A stretch of DNA of 64,000 nt from Stutzerimonas xanthomarina (GCF_003935375.1 NZ_RHQM01000010.1:119873-183872); one strand, 5' to 3'; shown: positions 36,358 through 46,958, counted from the first letter of the stretch. Translations and numbers: made by a program. Notes: generated by a model from the sequence alone, not told the origin.

Positions 36358-36493
36358 CTACGAATTCTGAGGTCGCGATCGGGCTGGTAGATGCAAGGCG
36401 CCCGATTCTTCACCCGGCGGAGTTGCCTTCTGGCAATGAGCATGGGGGAAGAGTCGGGCAACGCCGCAGATGCCTGTCCGAATGCGGCCGATT

Positions 36494-38098
36494 TTAGTGC
36501 CGGAAGTGGCGCATGCCGGTGAACACCATGGCAATGCCGGCTTCGTCAGCCGCTGCGATCACTTCGGCGTCGCGCATCGAGCCGCCCGGCTGGATCACCG
36601 CGGTGATGCCGGCCTTGGCCGCGTTGTCGATGCCGTCGCGGAACGGGAAGAAGGCGTCCGAGGCCATCACCGCGCCAGGAACCGGCAGGCCGGCGTGCTC
36701 GGCCTTGATCGCGGCGATGCGCGCGGAGTTGACGCGGCTCATCTGGCCGGCACCAACGCCGACTGTCTGGCGGTTCTTGGCATAGACGATGGCGTTGGAC
36801 TTGACGAACTTGGCCACTTTCCAGGCGAAGATCAGGTCATGGATTTCCTGCTCGGTCGGCGCGCGCTGGGTGACGATCTTCAAGTCTGCTTCGGTGATCA
36901 TGCCGATGTCGCGGCTCTGGATCAGCAGGCCGCCGTTGACGCGCTTGTAGTCCCAGCCCGGGTTGCGCTCGGCCGGCCATTCGCCGCACTCGAGCAGACG
37001 CACGTTGGCTTTGCTGGCGACGACGTCGCGCGCGGCTTGAGAGACCCTGGGTGCGATGATCACCTCGACGAACTGGCGCTCGACGATGGCCTGGGCGGTT
37101 TCGCCGTCCAGCTCGCGGTTGAAGGCGATGATGCCGCCAAAGGCCGACTCGCTGTCGGTGGCGTAGGCCAGGTCATAGGCTTTGCGGATGCCGCCTTCAT
37201 CTTCCGGTACCACAGCCACGCCGCACGGGTTGGCATGCTTGACGATTACGCAGGCCGGCTTGGTAAAGCTCTTCACGCACTCCAGCGCAGCGTCGGTGTC
37301 GGCCACATTGTTGAACGACAGCTCCTTGCCCTGCAGTTGCGTGGCGGTGGCGACGCAAGCCTCGTCGGGCTTCTCGACATAGAAGGCGGCTTGCTGATGC
37401 GGGTTCTCGCCGTAGCGCATGTCCTGCGCCTTGATGAACTGCATGTTGTAGGTGCGCGGAAACAGGCTGCGATTTTCGGTGCTGAGCTGCTCGGTGCTCT
37501 GGTCGATGCCGCCCAGGTAGTTGGCGATCATGCCGTCATAGCCGGCGGTGTGTTCGAACGCCTTGAGCGCCAGGTCGAAGCGCTGGGCGTAGGTCAGCCC
37601 GCCGTTCTTCAGGTTGTCGACCACTGCCGTGTAGTCCTCGGCATTGACCACGATGGCGACGTCCTTGTGGTTCTTCGCCGCGCTGCGGACCATGGTCGGG
37701 CCGCCGATGTCGATGTTCTCGATGGCGTCCGGCAGGGTGCAGCCGGGCTTGGCCACGGTGGCGGCGAACGGATAGAGGTTGACCGCCACCAGGTCGATCG
37801 GCGCGATGCCGTGCTCGGCCATCACCGCGCCATCCAGGTCGCGGCGGCCAAGGATGCCGCCGTGGATCTTCGGATGCAGGGTCTTCACCCGTCCGTCCAT
37901 CATCTCCGGGAAGCCGGTGTAGTCGGCCACTTCGACGGCAGCGATGCCGTTGTCACGCAGCAGCTTGAAGGTGCCGCCGGTGGAGAGGATCTCGACACCG
38001 AGGGATTCGAGGTCGCGGGCGAAGTCGACGACGCCGGTCTTGTCGGACACGCTGATCAGCGCGCGGCGCACGGGAAGGCGGGTGGTTTGGTCGGTCAT
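36494..38098 (-). CDS. purH: Bifunctional AICAR formyltransferase / IMP cyclohydrolase
   Basis: Last two steps of IMP synthesis. 534 residues. N-terminal MGS-like IMP cyclohydrolase domain (about 10-200: [40 protein letters not shown]) and C-terminal AICARFT bienzyme domain (about 215-534: [10 protein letters not shown] with the catalytic Lys-His, [14 protein letters not shown], and [22 protein letters not shown] [17 protein letters not shown]). Its start is ATG at 38098. It is followed by a gap with a repeat element and then purD. fis begins 76 bases upstream on the same strand. Confidence 0.97.
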   Translation of the reverse strand: MTDQTTRLPVRRALISVSDKTGVVDFARDLESLGVEILSTGGTFKLLRDNGIAAVEVADYTGFPEMMDGRVKTLHPKIHGGILGRRDLDGAVMAEHGIAPIDLVAVNLYPFAATVAKPGCTLPDAIENIDIGGPTMVRSAAKNHKDVAIVVNAEDYTAVVDNLKNGGLTYAQRFDLALKAFEHTAGYDGMIANYLGGIDQSTEQLSTENRSLFPRTYNMQFIKAQDMRYGENPHQQAAFYVEKPDEACVATATQLQGKELSFNNVADTDAALECVKSFTKPACVIVKHANPCGVAVVPEDEGGIRKAYDLAYATDSESAFGGIIAFNRELDGETAQAIVERQFVEVIIAPRVSQAARDVVASKANVRLLECGEWPAERNPGWDYKRVNGGLLIQSRDIGMITEADLKIVTQRAPTEQEIHDLIFAWKVAKFVKSNAIVYAKNRQTVGVGAGQMSRVNSARIAAIKAEHAGLPVPGAVMASDAFFPFRDGIDNAAKAGITAVIQPGGSMRDAEVIAAADEAGIAMVFTGMRHFRH

Positions 38099-38174
38099 TG
38101 ACGTTTCCTAGAGGCTACAGGCTTGAGTCCGCGAAGGCGGCAGGTGCGGACAGCCGCGCCTGCCAGCTGCCGCG

Positions 38175-38495
38175 TCAGAGCAGGTCGTACTGTTTGAGTT
38201 TCTTGCGCAGGGTGCCGCGGTTCAGGCCCAGCAGCTCGGAAGCCTTGGTCTGGTTACCCTTGACGTAGTGCATCACGGTTTCCAGCAACGGCGCTTCCAC
38301 TTCGGAGAGTACGAGGTTGTAAACGTCCGTGACGTCTGCACCTTCGAGGCGGGCGAAATAGTTGTGCAGCGCTTTCTCGACGCTGCCTCGCAGCGTCTGC
38401 CCCGCTTCGCTCGGCGTGTTCAGGTGCTGCTTGAGGTTCACGTTGTCACTCACGGATGTTGTTCCACTTACCAATGTTTCATTCAACAGCGTCAT
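38175..38495 (-). CDS. fis: Nucleoid protein Fis
   Basis: Factor for inversion stimulation, a growth-phase nucleoid protein that bends DNA and activates stable RNA promoters. 106 residues from ATG 38495 ([12 protein letters not shown]). The C-terminal helix-turn-helix [25 protein letters not shown] is the canonical Fis sequence. The ATG overlaps the stop of dusB (ATGA), the same dusB-fis operon as in enteric bacteria; the frame is open upstream into dusB, where it is accidental. A GGAACAGAGGTGGCCGC region before the start carries the ribosome-binding site. Confidence 0.96.
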   Translation of the reverse strand: MTLLNETLVSGTTSVSDNVNLKQHLNTPSEAGQTLRGSVEKALHNYFARLEGADVTDVYNLVLSEVEAPLLETVMHYVKGNQTKASELLGLNRGTLRKKLKQYDLL

Positions 38496-39505
38496 GCGGC
38501 CACCTCTGTTCCATCCACCGAGCCAGGCCCTGAGCGTTGTTCGGCAAAGAACTGCTGAATGCTGAAGGCCTGTGCATCCCTGTCTTCCAGATGATTGAAA
38601 CGGGCGCGGAAGTCCCGCGCGCCCGGCAGTGTTGCGAGATACCAACCCGCGTGCTTGCGGGCGATACGGACTCCCATCACCTCGCCATAGAATTCATGCA
38701 GCGCCTGCACATGCTCCAGCAGGGTGCTTTCAACTTCGTCCAGCGTCGGCGCCGCGAGCAGCTCGCCGGTGCGCAGATAATGCTCCACTTCGCGAAAGAT
38801 CCACGGGCGACCCTGCGCCGCACGTCCGATCAACAGGCCGTCCGCTCCGGTTGCCTGTAGTACCTGGGCCGCCTTGTGCGGCGAATCGATATCGCCATTG
38901 GCGAACACCGGAATCGACACCGCGTGCTTGATGGCGGCGATGGTGTCGTACTCGGCTTCGCCGGTGTACAGGTCGGCGCGGGTGCGGCCGTGAACGGCAA
39001 GTGCTGCGATGCCCGATTGCTCGGCGATACGCGCGACGGTCAGGCCGTTCTTGTTCTGCCGATCCCAGCCGGTGCGAATCTTCAACGTCACCGGAACGGT
39101 CACGGCACCGACCACGGCTTCGAGGATATCCGCGACCAGCTTCTCGTCACGCATCAACGCCGAGCCGGCGGCCTTATTGCAGACCTTCTTCGCCGGGCAG
39201 CCCATGTTGATGTCGATGATCTGCGCCCCCAGCTCCACATTGCGCTGCGCCGCCTCGGCCAGCATCTGCGGATCGCCACCGGCGATCTGCACTGAGCGGG
39301 GCTCGGGCTCGTCCGCATGGGGAATGCGCAGGCGAGATTTGCGACTGTTCCACAGACGCACATCGCTGGTGAGCATTTCCGAGACCACCAGGGCCGCGCC
39401 GAAGCGGCGGCACAACTGGCGGAACGGCTGATCGGTCACGCCGGCCATGGGCGCGAGGATCAATCGATTGGTCAAGGTGTAAGGGCCGATGCGTACCGCT
39501 GACAT
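38492..39505 (-). CDS. dusB: tRNA-dihydrouridine synthase B
   Basis: FMN-dependent reduction of uridine 17 to dihydrouridine in tRNA D-loops. 337 residues. A TIM barrel opening with [21 protein letters not shown], then [21 protein letters not shown] (catalytic Cys in CPAKKV), [17 protein letters not shown] and the FMN-phosphate site [10 protein letters not shown]...[14 protein letters not shown]. It is the first gene of the dusB-fis operon; a promoter is visible upstream at 39566-39593. Confidence 0.96.
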   Translation of the reverse strand: MSAVRIGPYTLTNRLILAPMAGVTDQPFRQLCRRFGAALVVSEMLTSDVRLWNSRKSRLRIPHADEPEPRSVQIAGGDPQMLAEAAQRNVELGAQIIDINMGCPAKKVCNKAAGSALMRDEKLVADILEAVVGAVTVPVTLKIRTGWDRQNKNGLTVARIAEQSGIAALAVHGRTRADLYTGEAEYDTIAAIKHAVSIPVFANGDIDSPHKAAQVLQATGADGLLIGRAAQGRPWIFREVEHYLRTGELLAAPTLDEVESTLLEHVQALHEFYGEVMGVRIARKHAGWYLATLPGARDFRARFNHLEDRDAQAFSIQQFFAEQRSGPGSVDGTEVAA

Positions 39506-39565
39506 GAAGATTCCCTGCTTGGGGCCTGCTTGTTAGGTAGATCGGGACTGCAAAAAAGGGTGGGC

Positions 39566-39593
39566 ATAATACCCGCTACGCATGACGGGTTAA
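39566..39593 (-). promoter_or_regulatory. Sigma-70 promoter of dusB-fis
   Basis: On the minus strand TTAACC (39593-39588), 16-base spacer, TATTAT (39571-39566), then a G/C-rich GCCCACC discriminator, a feature of growth-rate-regulated promoters such as that of fis in enterics. The transcript start would be near 39558, giving a leader of about 50 bases. Confidence 0.6.
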
Positions 39594-39706
39594 AGGCTGT
39601 TTTGAACAAATTCTGAACAGTGGTCGCCTTATCGCCGGGAGTTTGGACGCGCCCACCGCCCGCGCGATGAGCGCCGGCGGCGGCAGTCTGAACTGCAAGC
39701 TCGTCG

Positions 39707-40948
39707 CTATTTGGGCGAATGGAAACTCAGGCTGTAATTAACTGCTTTTGCGCCCGGGTCGAGGATATCCAGGGCGATATGGATGGGAACCTGCGGTGGC
39801 ATCTGGGCCTGTCCTGCCAGTTCTCCAGAAAGATATTCGCTGGGCTTGAAGCTGCGGCTGGCGATCAGTTTACCGTTGAGGTCGGCAAAGCGGATTTCCA
39901 AAAGCGGAAACGGCTGTGCAAAGGACGCGCGGTTGTAGAGGATCGCGTCGACGACCAGCGCGCCGGTGAACTCGGGATGGCTGCGCACCACCAGGTTGCT
40001 GCTCTTGATCTGGCCGATGTCGACCAGGGCCGGCAGTTCGCAGCCAATGGTCGGGCAGATACGCTCGAACCAGCTGCGATACTGCTGCTGCCTCGACAGC
40101 TCGTCGTAGTTGTAGGCGACGTACTGGGCACCCAGCGCAAGCAGTGCCAACAGGTTCAGTACGCTCCAGCCGAGCCAGCGTCCCCAGGGTTTCTTCGCTT
40201 CCTGCCAGTCCAGTTGCAGTGGCTCATCGTCGAGCTCGAACAGCGGCCCGTCGCGCAGGTCGGGCTCGCGGCGTGCCGCTGCAGGATCGACGACAGGGGC
40301 GAGCTGTTCGGAAGCCGATGGCGTTGCCAGTTCAGGTTCGACCCTTTCGTCGTGCGCCTGCTGGGTCTCGGCGATCGCGAGCGGCGTGGGACTGGCTGCC
40401 AATGGGCTCAGCGGTTGCGGAGACTCCGAGGTGACCGGGGTGAAGCTGACCACCTCATCGCTCGGGCTCGCCGGCGACTGCGTGACGCCCTGTTCGGCGC
40501 TCAGCAGGATCTCGGCCCAGCTTTCGTCCTGCGTGGAGGATATCTCCGGTAGCGGATCGCGAGGCCTGGTTGCCGCGTCGCCGTTGGCTTCGAGGCTGAG
40601 CAGGTCGCGAGACAATTCGCGCTCCTGCCGCTCCAGTTTGGCCAGCTCTTCGTCCAGGTCGAGGCTGTCCAGGTCCAGGTCATCGTGAATCCACAGCGTT
40701 TCGTCGGCCTTGCTGGCCGGCGCGGGCGAGGTTGCCTTGGGAGGCTCGGTCTGCGTCTGAATCGGCTTGTCGACGGGCGTTGTCAGTGGTTGCGTCGGGT
40801 CCAGCTCATCGCGCAGCAGATGATGGGCGGCGTTGAAGACTTCCAGGCAAGCGCCGCAACGCACGGCGCCGCGGGCCGCGCGCAATTGGCTGCGGGCGAT
40901 GCGAAAGCGGGTGCTGCAGTTGGGACACTGGGTGATGAAGCTGGTCAT
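39707..40948 (-). CDS. DUF3426 protein with MJ0042 zinc ribbon
   Basis: 413 residues. N-terminal zinc-ribbon finger of the MJ0042 type (TQCPNCSTRFRIARSQL...VRCGACLEVFNA; two CxxC pairs). A long, low-complexity acidic/Pro-Ala linker follows (about 50-270), then one transmembrane helix near 275-295 (WLGWSVLNLLALLALGAQ) and a DUF3426 domain in the periplasm. Function unknown, proposed only as a membrane-linked regulatory protein. The same arrangement is typical between prmA and dusB in Pseudomonas. The next gene, prmA, lies 109 bases downstream on the same strand. Confidence 0.85.
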   Translation of the reverse strand: MTSFITQCPNCSTRFRIARSQLRAARGAVRCGACLEVFNAAHHLLRDELDPTQPLTTPVDKPIQTQTEPPKATSPAPASKADETLWIHDDLDLDSLDLDEELAKLERQERELSRDLLSLEANGDAATRPRDPLPEISSTQDESWAEILLSAEQGVTQSPASPSDEVVSFTPVTSESPQPLSPLAASPTPLAIAETQQAHDERVEPELATPSASEQLAPVVDPAAARREPDLRDGPLFELDDEPLQLDWQEAKKPWGRWLGWSVLNLLALLALGAQYVAYNYDELSRQQQYRSWFERICPTIGCELPALVDIGQIKSSNLVVRSHPEFTGALVVDAILYNRASFAQPFPLLEIRFADLNGKLIASRSFKPSEYLSGELAGQAQMPPQVPIHIALDILDPGAKAVNYSLSFHSPK

Positions 40949-41057
40949 GCGTCTTTCCGCGCGAAGGTGCCGGCTAGTCTAGCGTATGCCAGTCGCGCAG
41001 CGGCAGGGGCTGCGGAGCCTGTTGTGCAAGTGTGCGGGCGAGGTCGCAAGGCGCTGC

Positions 41058-41939
41058 TCAGGCACGTCGGACGCCGCTGATGCGTACCCAGCCATCTTTG
41101 TCGGCGGTTGGGTCGAGCTCGAATGCATCGCTGTAGGCGGCGCGCACCTCTTCGGCCTGTTCGGCGAGGATGCCGGACAGTGCCAGGCGACCGCCGGGCT
41201 TGACCAGTGCGGTGATGCGCGGCGCCAGCGAAACCAGCGGGCCGGCAAGAATGTTGGCGACCACCACGTCGGCAGCCTTTTCCGGCAGCTGTTCAGGCAG
41301 GTAGAGCGCGAAACGCTCTGCGGCGATGCCGTTGCGCTCGGCGTTGTCGCGTGAAGCGTCCAGCGCCTGGGTATCGATGTCGGTGCCGACGGCATGCTCG
41401 GCGCCCAGCAACAGGCCGGCGATCGCCAGGATGCCCGAGCCGCAGCCGAAATCCAGCAGGGATTGGCCCTGCAGAGGTTGTGCGTCCAGCCACTCGAGAC
41501 AGAGTGCGGTAGTGGGGTGGGTGCCGGTACCGAACGCCAGGCCAGGATCCAGCAGCAGGTTGACCGCGTCGGGCTCCGGCGCCGCGTGCCAGCTGGGGAC
41601 GATCCACAGGCGGCGGCCGAAGCGCATCGGCTGGAAGTTGTCCATCCAGCTGCGCTCCCAGTCCTGGTCTTCAATCACTTCGACCTGGTGCTCGGGCAGC
41701 TCGCCGCCGCGCAGCAGCTGCAGGTGGGCGAGCAGGGAGTCCGGGTCGGTGTCGGCTTCGAACAATGCCAACAGGTGCGTGTGCGACCACAGCGGAGTGG
41801 TGTTGAGATCCGGCTCGAAGATCGGCTGATCCTCGGCGTCCATGAAGGTCACGGAAACCGCGCCCAGATCCAGCATCTGGTCTTCCAGCGCTTCGGCCTG
41901 ATCGGGGGTGATGGCGAGTCGGATCTGCAGCCAGGACAT
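41058..41939 (-). CDS. prmA: Ribosomal protein L11 methyltransferase
   Basis: SAM-dependent methyltransferase that trimethylates lysines and the N-terminus of ribosomal protein L11. 293 residues: N-terminal PrmA substrate domain (about 1-110), then the Rossmann domain with [37 protein letters not shown], and the characteristic [18 protein letters not shown] hairpin with imperfect terminator character lies between it and accC. ATG at 41939. Confidence 0.96.
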   Translation of the reverse strand: MSWLQIRLAITPDQAEALEDQMLDLGAVSVTFMDAEDQPIFEPDLNTTPLWSHTHLLALFEADTDPDSLLAHLQLLRGGELPEHQVEVIEDQDWERSWMDNFQPMRFGRRLWIVPSWHAAPEPDAVNLLLDPGLAFGTGTHPTTALCLEWLDAQPLQGQSLLDFGCGSGILAIAGLLLGAEHAVGTDIDTQALDASRDNAERNGIAAERFALYLPEQLPEKAADVVVANILAGPLVSLAPRITALVKPGGRLALSGILAEQAEEVRAAYSDAFELDPTADKDGWVRISGVRRA

Positions 41940-42040
41940 GGAAGCCTCTCGAGTGGGGTCGCGGTAAAGGCCGGCAAGCTTACTGGAGGCGGCGTGTTGC
42001 GGCCAGCGTGGGCGGTTTGGTGCCGAGCCGCAGAAACGAC

Positions 42041-42064
42041 AGAGGCCGCCCGAAGGCAGCCTCT
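42041..42064 (-). terminator. Hairpin after accC
   Basis: AGAGGCTGCC-TTCG-GGCGGCCTCT on the minus strand, 9 of 10 pairs, followed by GTCGTTTCTGC. T-run weak, so a partial terminator of the aroQ-accB-accC transcript ahead of prmA. Confidence 0.55.
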
Positions 42065-42086
42065 GTAGTACAGCGCCGAGCGGGGC

Positions 42087-43436
42087 TCAGTGCTTGTCCA
42101 TACCCAGTTTCTTCTCTAGGTAATGGATGTTCACGCCGCCCTTGCAGAAGCCGGGATCGCGCACCAGATCGCGGTGCAGCGGGGCGTTGGTCTTGATGCC
42201 GTCGACGATCAGCTCGTCCAGTGCGTTGCGCATGCGGCCCATGGCTTCGTCACGGTTGGCACCGAAGGTGATCAGCTTGCCGATCAGCGAGTCGTAGTGC
42301 GGTGGAACCGAGTAGCCATCGTAGAGGTGCGAATCAACGCGAACACCGTTGCCGCCCGGCGCATGGAAGTGCTTGACCTTGCCCGGGCTGGGCATGAAGG
42401 TGCGCGGGTCTTCGGCGTTGATGCGACATTCGACAGCATGGCCGCGGATGACGACATCTTCCTGCTTGATCGACAGCTTCTGGCCGCCACCGATAAGCAG
42501 CATCTCCTTGACGATGTCGATGCCGGTAACCATCTCGGTAACCGGATGCTCGACCTGTACGCGAGTGTTCATCTCGATGAAGTAGAAGTTGCCGTCTTCA
42601 TAGAGGAACTCGAACGTACCGGCGCCGCGGTAGCCGATATCGATGCACGCCTTGACGCAGCGGGCCTGCACCTTGCGGCGGGCTTCTTCGTCGATCAGCG
42701 GGGCAGGGGCCTCCTCAATCACCTTCTGGTGACGGCGCTGCAGCGAGCAGTCGCGGTCGCCGAGGTGAATCGCGTTACCCTGGCCGTCGGCCAGGACCTG
42801 GATTTCCACGTGGCGCGGATTGGTCAGGAACTTCTCGAGGTAAACCATCGGATTGCCGAAGGCTGCGCCTGCTTCGTTGCGGGTCAGCTTGGCCGAGGCG
42901 ATCAGGTCCTCTTCCTTGTGCACAACGCGCATGCCGCGACCACCACCGCCACCGGCGGCCTTGATGATCACTGGATAGCCTACCTCGCGGGCGATCCGCA
43001 GCGCTTCCTTCTCGTCTTCCGGCAGCGGGCCGTCAGAACCCGGAACGGTCGGTACGCCGGCCTGCTTCATGGCGTCCTTGGCGGACACCTTGTCACCCAT
43101 CAGGCGGATAACGTCGGCGGTCGGGCCGATGAAGGTAAAGCCGGACTTCTCCACCTGTTCGGCGAAGTCGGCGTTCTCGGCGAGGAAGCCGTAGCCGGGA
43201 TGAATGCCGTCGGCGCCGGTGACTTCGGCAGCGGCGATCAGCGCCGGGATGCTCAGGTAGGACTTGGCAGAGGCGGCCGGGCCGATGCAGACGGACTCGT
43301 CGGCCAGCGACACGTGCATCAGGTCACGGTCTGCAGTGGAGTGCACAGCCACGGTCTTGATGCCCAGTTCCTTGCATGCGCGCAGAACTCGAAGGGCTAT
43401 CTCGCCGCGGTTGGCGATCAGTACTTTTTCCAACAT
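42087..43436 (-). CDS. accC: Acetyl-CoA carboxylase, biotin carboxylase subunit
   Basis: Carboxylates the biotin on AccB with bicarbonate and ATP, the first half-reaction of malonyl-CoA formation. 449 residues from ATG 43436 ([16 protein letters not shown]); the frame extends to 43457 but the AccC start is clear. ATP-grasp motifs: [10 protein letters not shown], the ATP-lid, KVIEEAPAP, and active-site [24 protein letters not shown] ribosome-binding site. It sits 17 bases after accB, which is preceded by aroQ, all on the minus strand. Confidence 0.97.
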   Translation of the reverse strand: MLEKVLIANRGEIALRVLRACKELGIKTVAVHSTADRDLMHVSLADESVCIGPAASAKSYLSIPALIAAAEVTGADGIHPGYGFLAENADFAEQVEKSGFTFIGPTADVIRLMGDKVSAKDAMKQAGVPTVPGSDGPLPEDEKEALRIAREVGYPVIIKAAGGGGGRGMRVVHKEEDLIASAKLTRNEAGAAFGNPMVYLEKFLTNPRHVEIQVLADGQGNAIHLGDRDCSLQRRHQKVIEEAPAPLIDEEARRKVQARCVKACIDIGYRGAGTFEFLYEDGNFYFIEMNTRVQVEHPVTEMVTGIDIVKEMLLIGGGQKLSIKQEDVVIRGHAVECRINAEDPRTFMPSPGKVKHFHAPGGNGVRVDSHLYDGYSVPPHYDSLIGKLITFGANRDEAMGRMRNALDELIVDGIKTNAPLHRDLVRDPGFCKGGVNIHYLEKKLGMDKH

Positions 43437-43453
43437 CGCTGGCTCTCCGCGGT

Positions 43454-43912
43454 TCAAACGATGGTGAACAGCGGCTGGTCGTATTCGACCGGCTGACCAT
43501 TCTCCACCAGGATGGATTCGATGGTGCCGCTGATCTCGGCCTCGATGTGGTTCATCATCTTCATGGCTTCGACGATGCAGAGGATGTCGCCCTTCTTGAC
43601 GCTCTGGCCGACTTCGACGAACGCCTTGGATTCCGGCGAGGACGCACGGTAGAAGGTGCCGACCATCGGCGAGCGGACCACATTGCCGTTCAGCTTGGGC
43701 GCGGCCGGGGCAGCGTCGGCAGCCGGGGCGGCAGCAGCTACCGGAGCAGGAGCCGGTGCAGCCGGAGCCTGAGCGTAGATCGGCTGCTGCATCGCTACCT
43801 GCTTGCTGTGGCGGCTGATGCGTACCGACTCTTCACCCTCGTGGATCTCCAGTTCGTCGATACCGGACTCTTCCAGCAGTTCGATCAGCTTTTTGACTTT
43901 GCGAATATCCAT
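43454..43912 (-). CDS. accB: Biotin carboxyl carrier protein AccB
   Basis: Biotinylated subunit of acetyl-CoA carboxylase. 152 residues from ATG 43912 ([16 protein letters not shown]); conserved N-terminal domain, a Pro/Ala-rich flexible linker (about 50-72), and the biotinyl domain with the motif EAMKM where Lys118 is biotinylated, with [16 protein letters not shown] upstream. The frame continues 9 codons upstream of 43912 but the family start is at MDIRK. Operon aroQ-accB-accC. Confidence 0.97.
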   Translation of the reverse strand: MDIRKVKKLIELLEESGIDELEIHEGEESVRISRHSKQVAMQQPIYAQAPAAPAPAPVAAAAPAADAAPAAPKLNGNVVRSPMVGTFYRASSPESKAFVEVGQSVKKGDILCIVEAMKMMNHIEAEISGTIESILVENGQPVEYDQPLFTIV

Positions 43913-43987
43913 GAAGCATTGACTCCCAGGTAAGTTCAAAGGGCATTGCTGCTCGCTTCTTCAGGGCTCGGCATGTGCACGAGCCCC

Positions 43988-44431
43988 TCAGGAAGCAGCG
44001 AGTTGTTCCAGGGCGGCCTCCAAGGCCAGTCGGTAGCCGCTGGCGCCAAGGCCGCAGATCACACCCACCGCGATATCGGAAAAGTAGGAGTGATGGCGGA
44101 AAGGTTCACGCTTGTGCACGTTGGACAGGTGCACTTCGATGAATGGGATGCTCACGGCCAGCAACGCGTCACGTAATGCGACGCTGGTATGCGTGAATGC
44201 CGCGGGATTGATCAGGATGAAATCGACGCCTTCGCTGCGCGCGGCATGGATGCGCTCGATCAGTTCGTACTCGGCGTTGGATTGCAGATGCAGCAGATGA
44301 TGTCCGCGATCTCGGGCACGCTGCTCCAGATCCTGATTGATCTGCGCCAGCGTCACTGCGCCGTAGACGCCCGGCTCGCGGGTGCCGAGCATGTTCAGAT
44401 TCGGCCCGTGGAGGACCAGAAACGTGGCCAT
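43988..44431 (-). CDS. aroQ: Type II 3-dehydroquinate dehydratase
   Basis: Third step of the shikimate pathway: removes water from 3-dehydroquinate. 147 residues, type II family: [20 protein letters not shown] with the catalytic Tyr in VYG, then [17 protein letters not shown] with the base histidine, and [17 protein letters not shown]. Directly precedes accB by 75 bases on the minus strand. A short perfect inverted repeat lies upstream (44514-44529). Confidence 0.96.
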   Translation of the reverse strand: MATFLVLHGPNLNMLGTREPGVYGAVTLAQINQDLEQRARDRGHHLLHLQSNAEYELIERIHAARSEGVDFILINPAAFTHTSVALRDALLAVSIPFIEVHLSNVHKREPFRHHSYFSDIAVGVICGLGASGYRLALEAALEQLAAS

Positions 44432-44513
44432 CGGTATTCCTTGTTTTTCTGTATGCGCTGATCAGTCGAGGTGGCTGGTCGCGAGAAGGGAAAAACTATG
44501 CCCCAAGCAGGGT

Positions 44514-44529
44514 ATGACTGTCCAGTCAT
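44514..44529. promoter_or_regulatory. Perfect inverted repeat upstream of aroQ
   Basis: ATGACTG-TC-CAGTCAT, a 7-bp perfect dyad about 85-100 bases upstream of the aroQ start, in a region where the aroQ-accB-accC promoter is expected. It looks like a transcription factor operator (dyad with two-base centre), but I know of no named regulator for this motif. Confidence 0.45.
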
Positions 44530-44640
44530 GTCGCGATCGAAGGAAATGCCCGCATTATGTCTGAAGATTGCCGCAATGATTCATTGGGCAGAGGATCGTC
44601 GGCTTGTCGTGGGTCGATCCCGCGAAAATGCGTGCGTGAG

Positions 44641-46428
44641 CTAGAGCAGAGGTGCCGCTCGATCCAGTCGCTCGCTGAAACCGGGAGCGTCTATCTCGCC
44701 GACTACGCGCACTTCGGACATCTCATTGCCACGCCGATCGAAGAACAGGATGGCCGGGGGGCCGAACAGTTTGTAGCGGTCCAGCAGGCTGCGTTGAGCG
44801 GTGTTGCTTTCTGTGATGTCGAAGCGGATCAGACGATAGTCGGTCAGCCGCGGTGCCACCTGCGGGTTGGCGAACACCTCGCGTTCGATCACCTTGCAGC
44901 TGATGCACCAGTCGGCGTACCAATCGAGCATCAGCGGTTGGCCGGCGGCGCGGGCGGCGGCCAGTTGGGTATCGAGCTCGGCCGGCGTGGAAATGGTGTA
45001 CCAGCCTTCGCTGGTCATGCTGCCCGGCGCTGATCCGGCCACGGAGGTTGGCAACGGCCGAAGTGGATCGGAGCCGCCCTGTAGCGCCCCGACCCACGCG
45101 GCCAGCGCGTAGACCAGCAATACCAGTCCCATCAGCTGCGCAAGCTTCTGCCTGGGCGTCTTGCTGGTGAATTCCAGAGTCCCGAGAAATACGGCGCTGC
45201 CGGCCGCGAGCAGGCCCCACGCCGCCAGAGCAAGCGGACCGGGCAGTACGCGCTCGAGCATCCAGACTGCGACGGCAAGCAGCAGTACGCCGAATACGTT
45301 GCGCACGCTGATCATCCATGGGCCGCTCTTGGGCAGTAGCGCGCCACCTCCGGTGGCGAACAGCACCAGCGGTGCGCCCATACCCAGGCCCAGGGCGAAC
45401 AGCTTCAGGCCACCGCCTAGCGCATCGCCGCTGGCACTGATGTACAGCAGTGCGCCGGCCAGCGGAGCGGAAACACAAGGCGATACCAGCAGACTGGACA
45501 CGGCACCGAGCAGCGCCGCTCCGGTAAACGAGCCGCCGCGTGCGTTGCCGGCAAGACGGTCGAGTCGACTGCTGAGTGCCTGTGGTAGGCGCAGCTCGAA
45601 CAGCCCGAACATGGCCAGGGCGAAGGCGACGAAGAATAATGCGAAGGGTACAAGAACCCAGGGTGATTGCAGGCGCGCCTGCAGATTCAGCTCGGCTCCG
45701 AATACGCCCATGAGCGCGCCGAGCAGGGCGAAGCCGCCAGCCATTGGCAGTACGTAGGCCAGCGACAGCAGGAAGCTGCGCATTCCGCCGGGCTGGTCGC
45801 GCAGCACGACGCCGGTGAGAATCGGCAGCATCGGCAGCACGCAGGGGGTGAAGGTCAGGCCCAGACCGGCGAGGAAGAACAGCGCGATGGAGCGCCAGGA
45901 GAGGTCGCGTTCGCTGGCCTGCTGGCTGGCTGACGCTTCGGTGGTCGCTCCGCTGGGGGCGCCGGCAACGTCGCCGATGGGGAGCGATTCGGTTTCCGGG
46001 GGGTAGCACAGGCCTTTATCGGCACAGCCCTGGTAGGAGACCTGCAGGACGAAGGGGCGGTTGTCCGGGTTCGTCAGCGGTAGCTCGACATCGACAATGC
46101 CGTAATAGGCTTCGATCTCACCGAAATAGTCATCGACCTTGGGCACGCCGGCGGGCAGCTTCGGCTCACCGATCACGACACCTGACTGCTCGGTCTTGAA
46201 GGCAAAACGATGACGGTAGAGGTAGTAGCCCTCCGCTGCGACGAAACGCAGGGTGATCTGTTCAGGCTTAGCTTCAACGAGACTCAGTCGAAAGGCTTCG
46301 CGTACCGGCAGGAAATCGCTGCTGTTGTTCAGCGCACCGCCAAAACTGGCGCTGGGCTTGTTGTCGAACAGGCCGGCGTGGGCAGGAAGCACGAATAGCA
46401 GGAGCAGCAGACTCAGCAGGCGAAGCAT
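44641..46428 (-). CDS. dsbD: Thiol:disulfide interchange protein DsbD
   Basis: Moves electrons from cytoplasmic thioredoxin to periplasmic DsbC/CcmG and other proteins. 595 residues from ATG 46428: signal peptide (1-18), alpha domain with the Cys pair in QGCADKGLCYPPETES, eight-helix beta domain with the essential cysteines in FTPCVLPMLP and VSPCVSAPL, and a C-terminal thioredoxin-like gamma domain with WYADWCISCKVIERE. All three Cys pairs are present. The open frame extends to 46734 upstream but the signal peptide fixes the start. 209 bases separate the gene from aroQ upstream. Confidence 0.95.
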   Translation of the reverse strand: MLRLLSLLLLLFVLPAHAGLFDNKPSASFGGALNNSSDFLPVREAFRLSLVEAKPEQITLRFVAAEGYYLYRHRFAFKTEQSGVVIGEPKLPAGVPKVDDYFGEIEAYYGIVDVELPLTNPDNRPFVLQVSYQGCADKGLCYPPETESLPIGDVAGAPSGATTEASASQQASERDLSWRSIALFFLAGLGLTFTPCVLPMLPILTGVVLRDQPGGMRSFLLSLAYVLPMAGGFALLGALMGVFGAELNLQARLQSPWVLVPFALFFVAFALAMFGLFELRLPQALSSRLDRLAGNARGGSFTGAALLGAVSSLLVSPCVSAPLAGALLYISASGDALGGGLKLFALGLGMGAPLVLFATGGGALLPKSGPWMISVRNVFGVLLLAVAVWMLERVLPGPLALAAWGLLAAGSAVFLGTLEFTSKTPRQKLAQLMGLVLLVYALAAWVGALQGGSDPLRPLPTSVAGSAPGSMTSEGWYTISTPAELDTQLAAARAAGQPLMLDWYADWCISCKVIEREVFANPQVAPRLTDYRLIRFDITESNTAQRSLLDRYKLFGPPAILFFDRRGNEMSEVRVVGEIDAPGFSERLDRAAPLL

Positions 46429-46489
46429 GGCGATCTCACGGTAAAGCTGTGGCGGCATGATAACCAAGCCCGACGCCCGGCGCCTGTGC

Positions 46490-46825
46490 TCAACTGTCGC
46501 TCTGCCGATCAGTTTGCAACCAGATGCTGTCCTTGTCCTCGACTGCATCCAGCTGGCGCAGCGTCTGGCCGTCGCAGGGGCCGGCCACGCACTCACCGGA
46601 TTCGATGAGAAACAGCGCGCCGTGAGTGGCGCATTGCAGCAGGCTGCCACTGTCGTCGAGGAACTGGTCGGGACGCCACTCCAGCGGAACGCCGCGGTGT
46701 GGGCAACGGTTCTCGTACAGGTATGTCCGGCCATCCCGGCGAACGGCGATCACTTTCAGCTCCCCGACCGTGAAGCCGCGGCTCTGCCCTTCGAGAAGCT
46801 CGGATGTCGCGCACAATCTGATCAT
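46490..46825 (-). CDS. Rieske [2Fe-2S] domain protein
   Basis: 111-residue single-domain Rieske ferredoxin-like protein. Both cluster-binding motifs are present: CPHRGVPL (Cys-His) and CATHGALF (Cys-His), with the usual spacing, and VGPCDGQTLRQL-type C-terminus. Likely a small ferredoxin component; the partner oxygenase or enzyme is not nearby. GGAGG lies 5 bases before ATG 46825; the ATG at 46840 overlaps that site and is less likely. It is divergent from the hmuU permease gene, sharing a 133-base promoter region. Confidence 0.85.
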   Translation of the reverse strand: MIRLCATSELLEGQSRGFTVGELKVIAVRRDGRTYLYENRCPHRGVPLEWRPDQFLDDSGSLLQCATHGALFLIESGECVAGPCDGQTLRQLDAVEDKDSIWLQTDRQSDS

Positions 46826-46958
46826 CGGGTCCTCCACCATAAGCTGGAATTATCCCGCAGCCGGCGAGGAAGTGCAGTCGGATAATTTTTGCCGGGCTGG
46901 CGGCTGCGGCGGCGGGCTCTTATCCTTCGCCGCACATACCGCTTGGCAAAGCAATCCG

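Noticed and set aside
34945..38101. Plus-strand frames opposite purD and purH
   Set aside because: Shadows of two unmistakable purine enzymes; no domain likeness.
46429..46734. 100-codon N-terminal extension of DsbD
   Set aside because: A clear signal peptide begins at 46428 and the extension overlaps the Rieske gene antisense.
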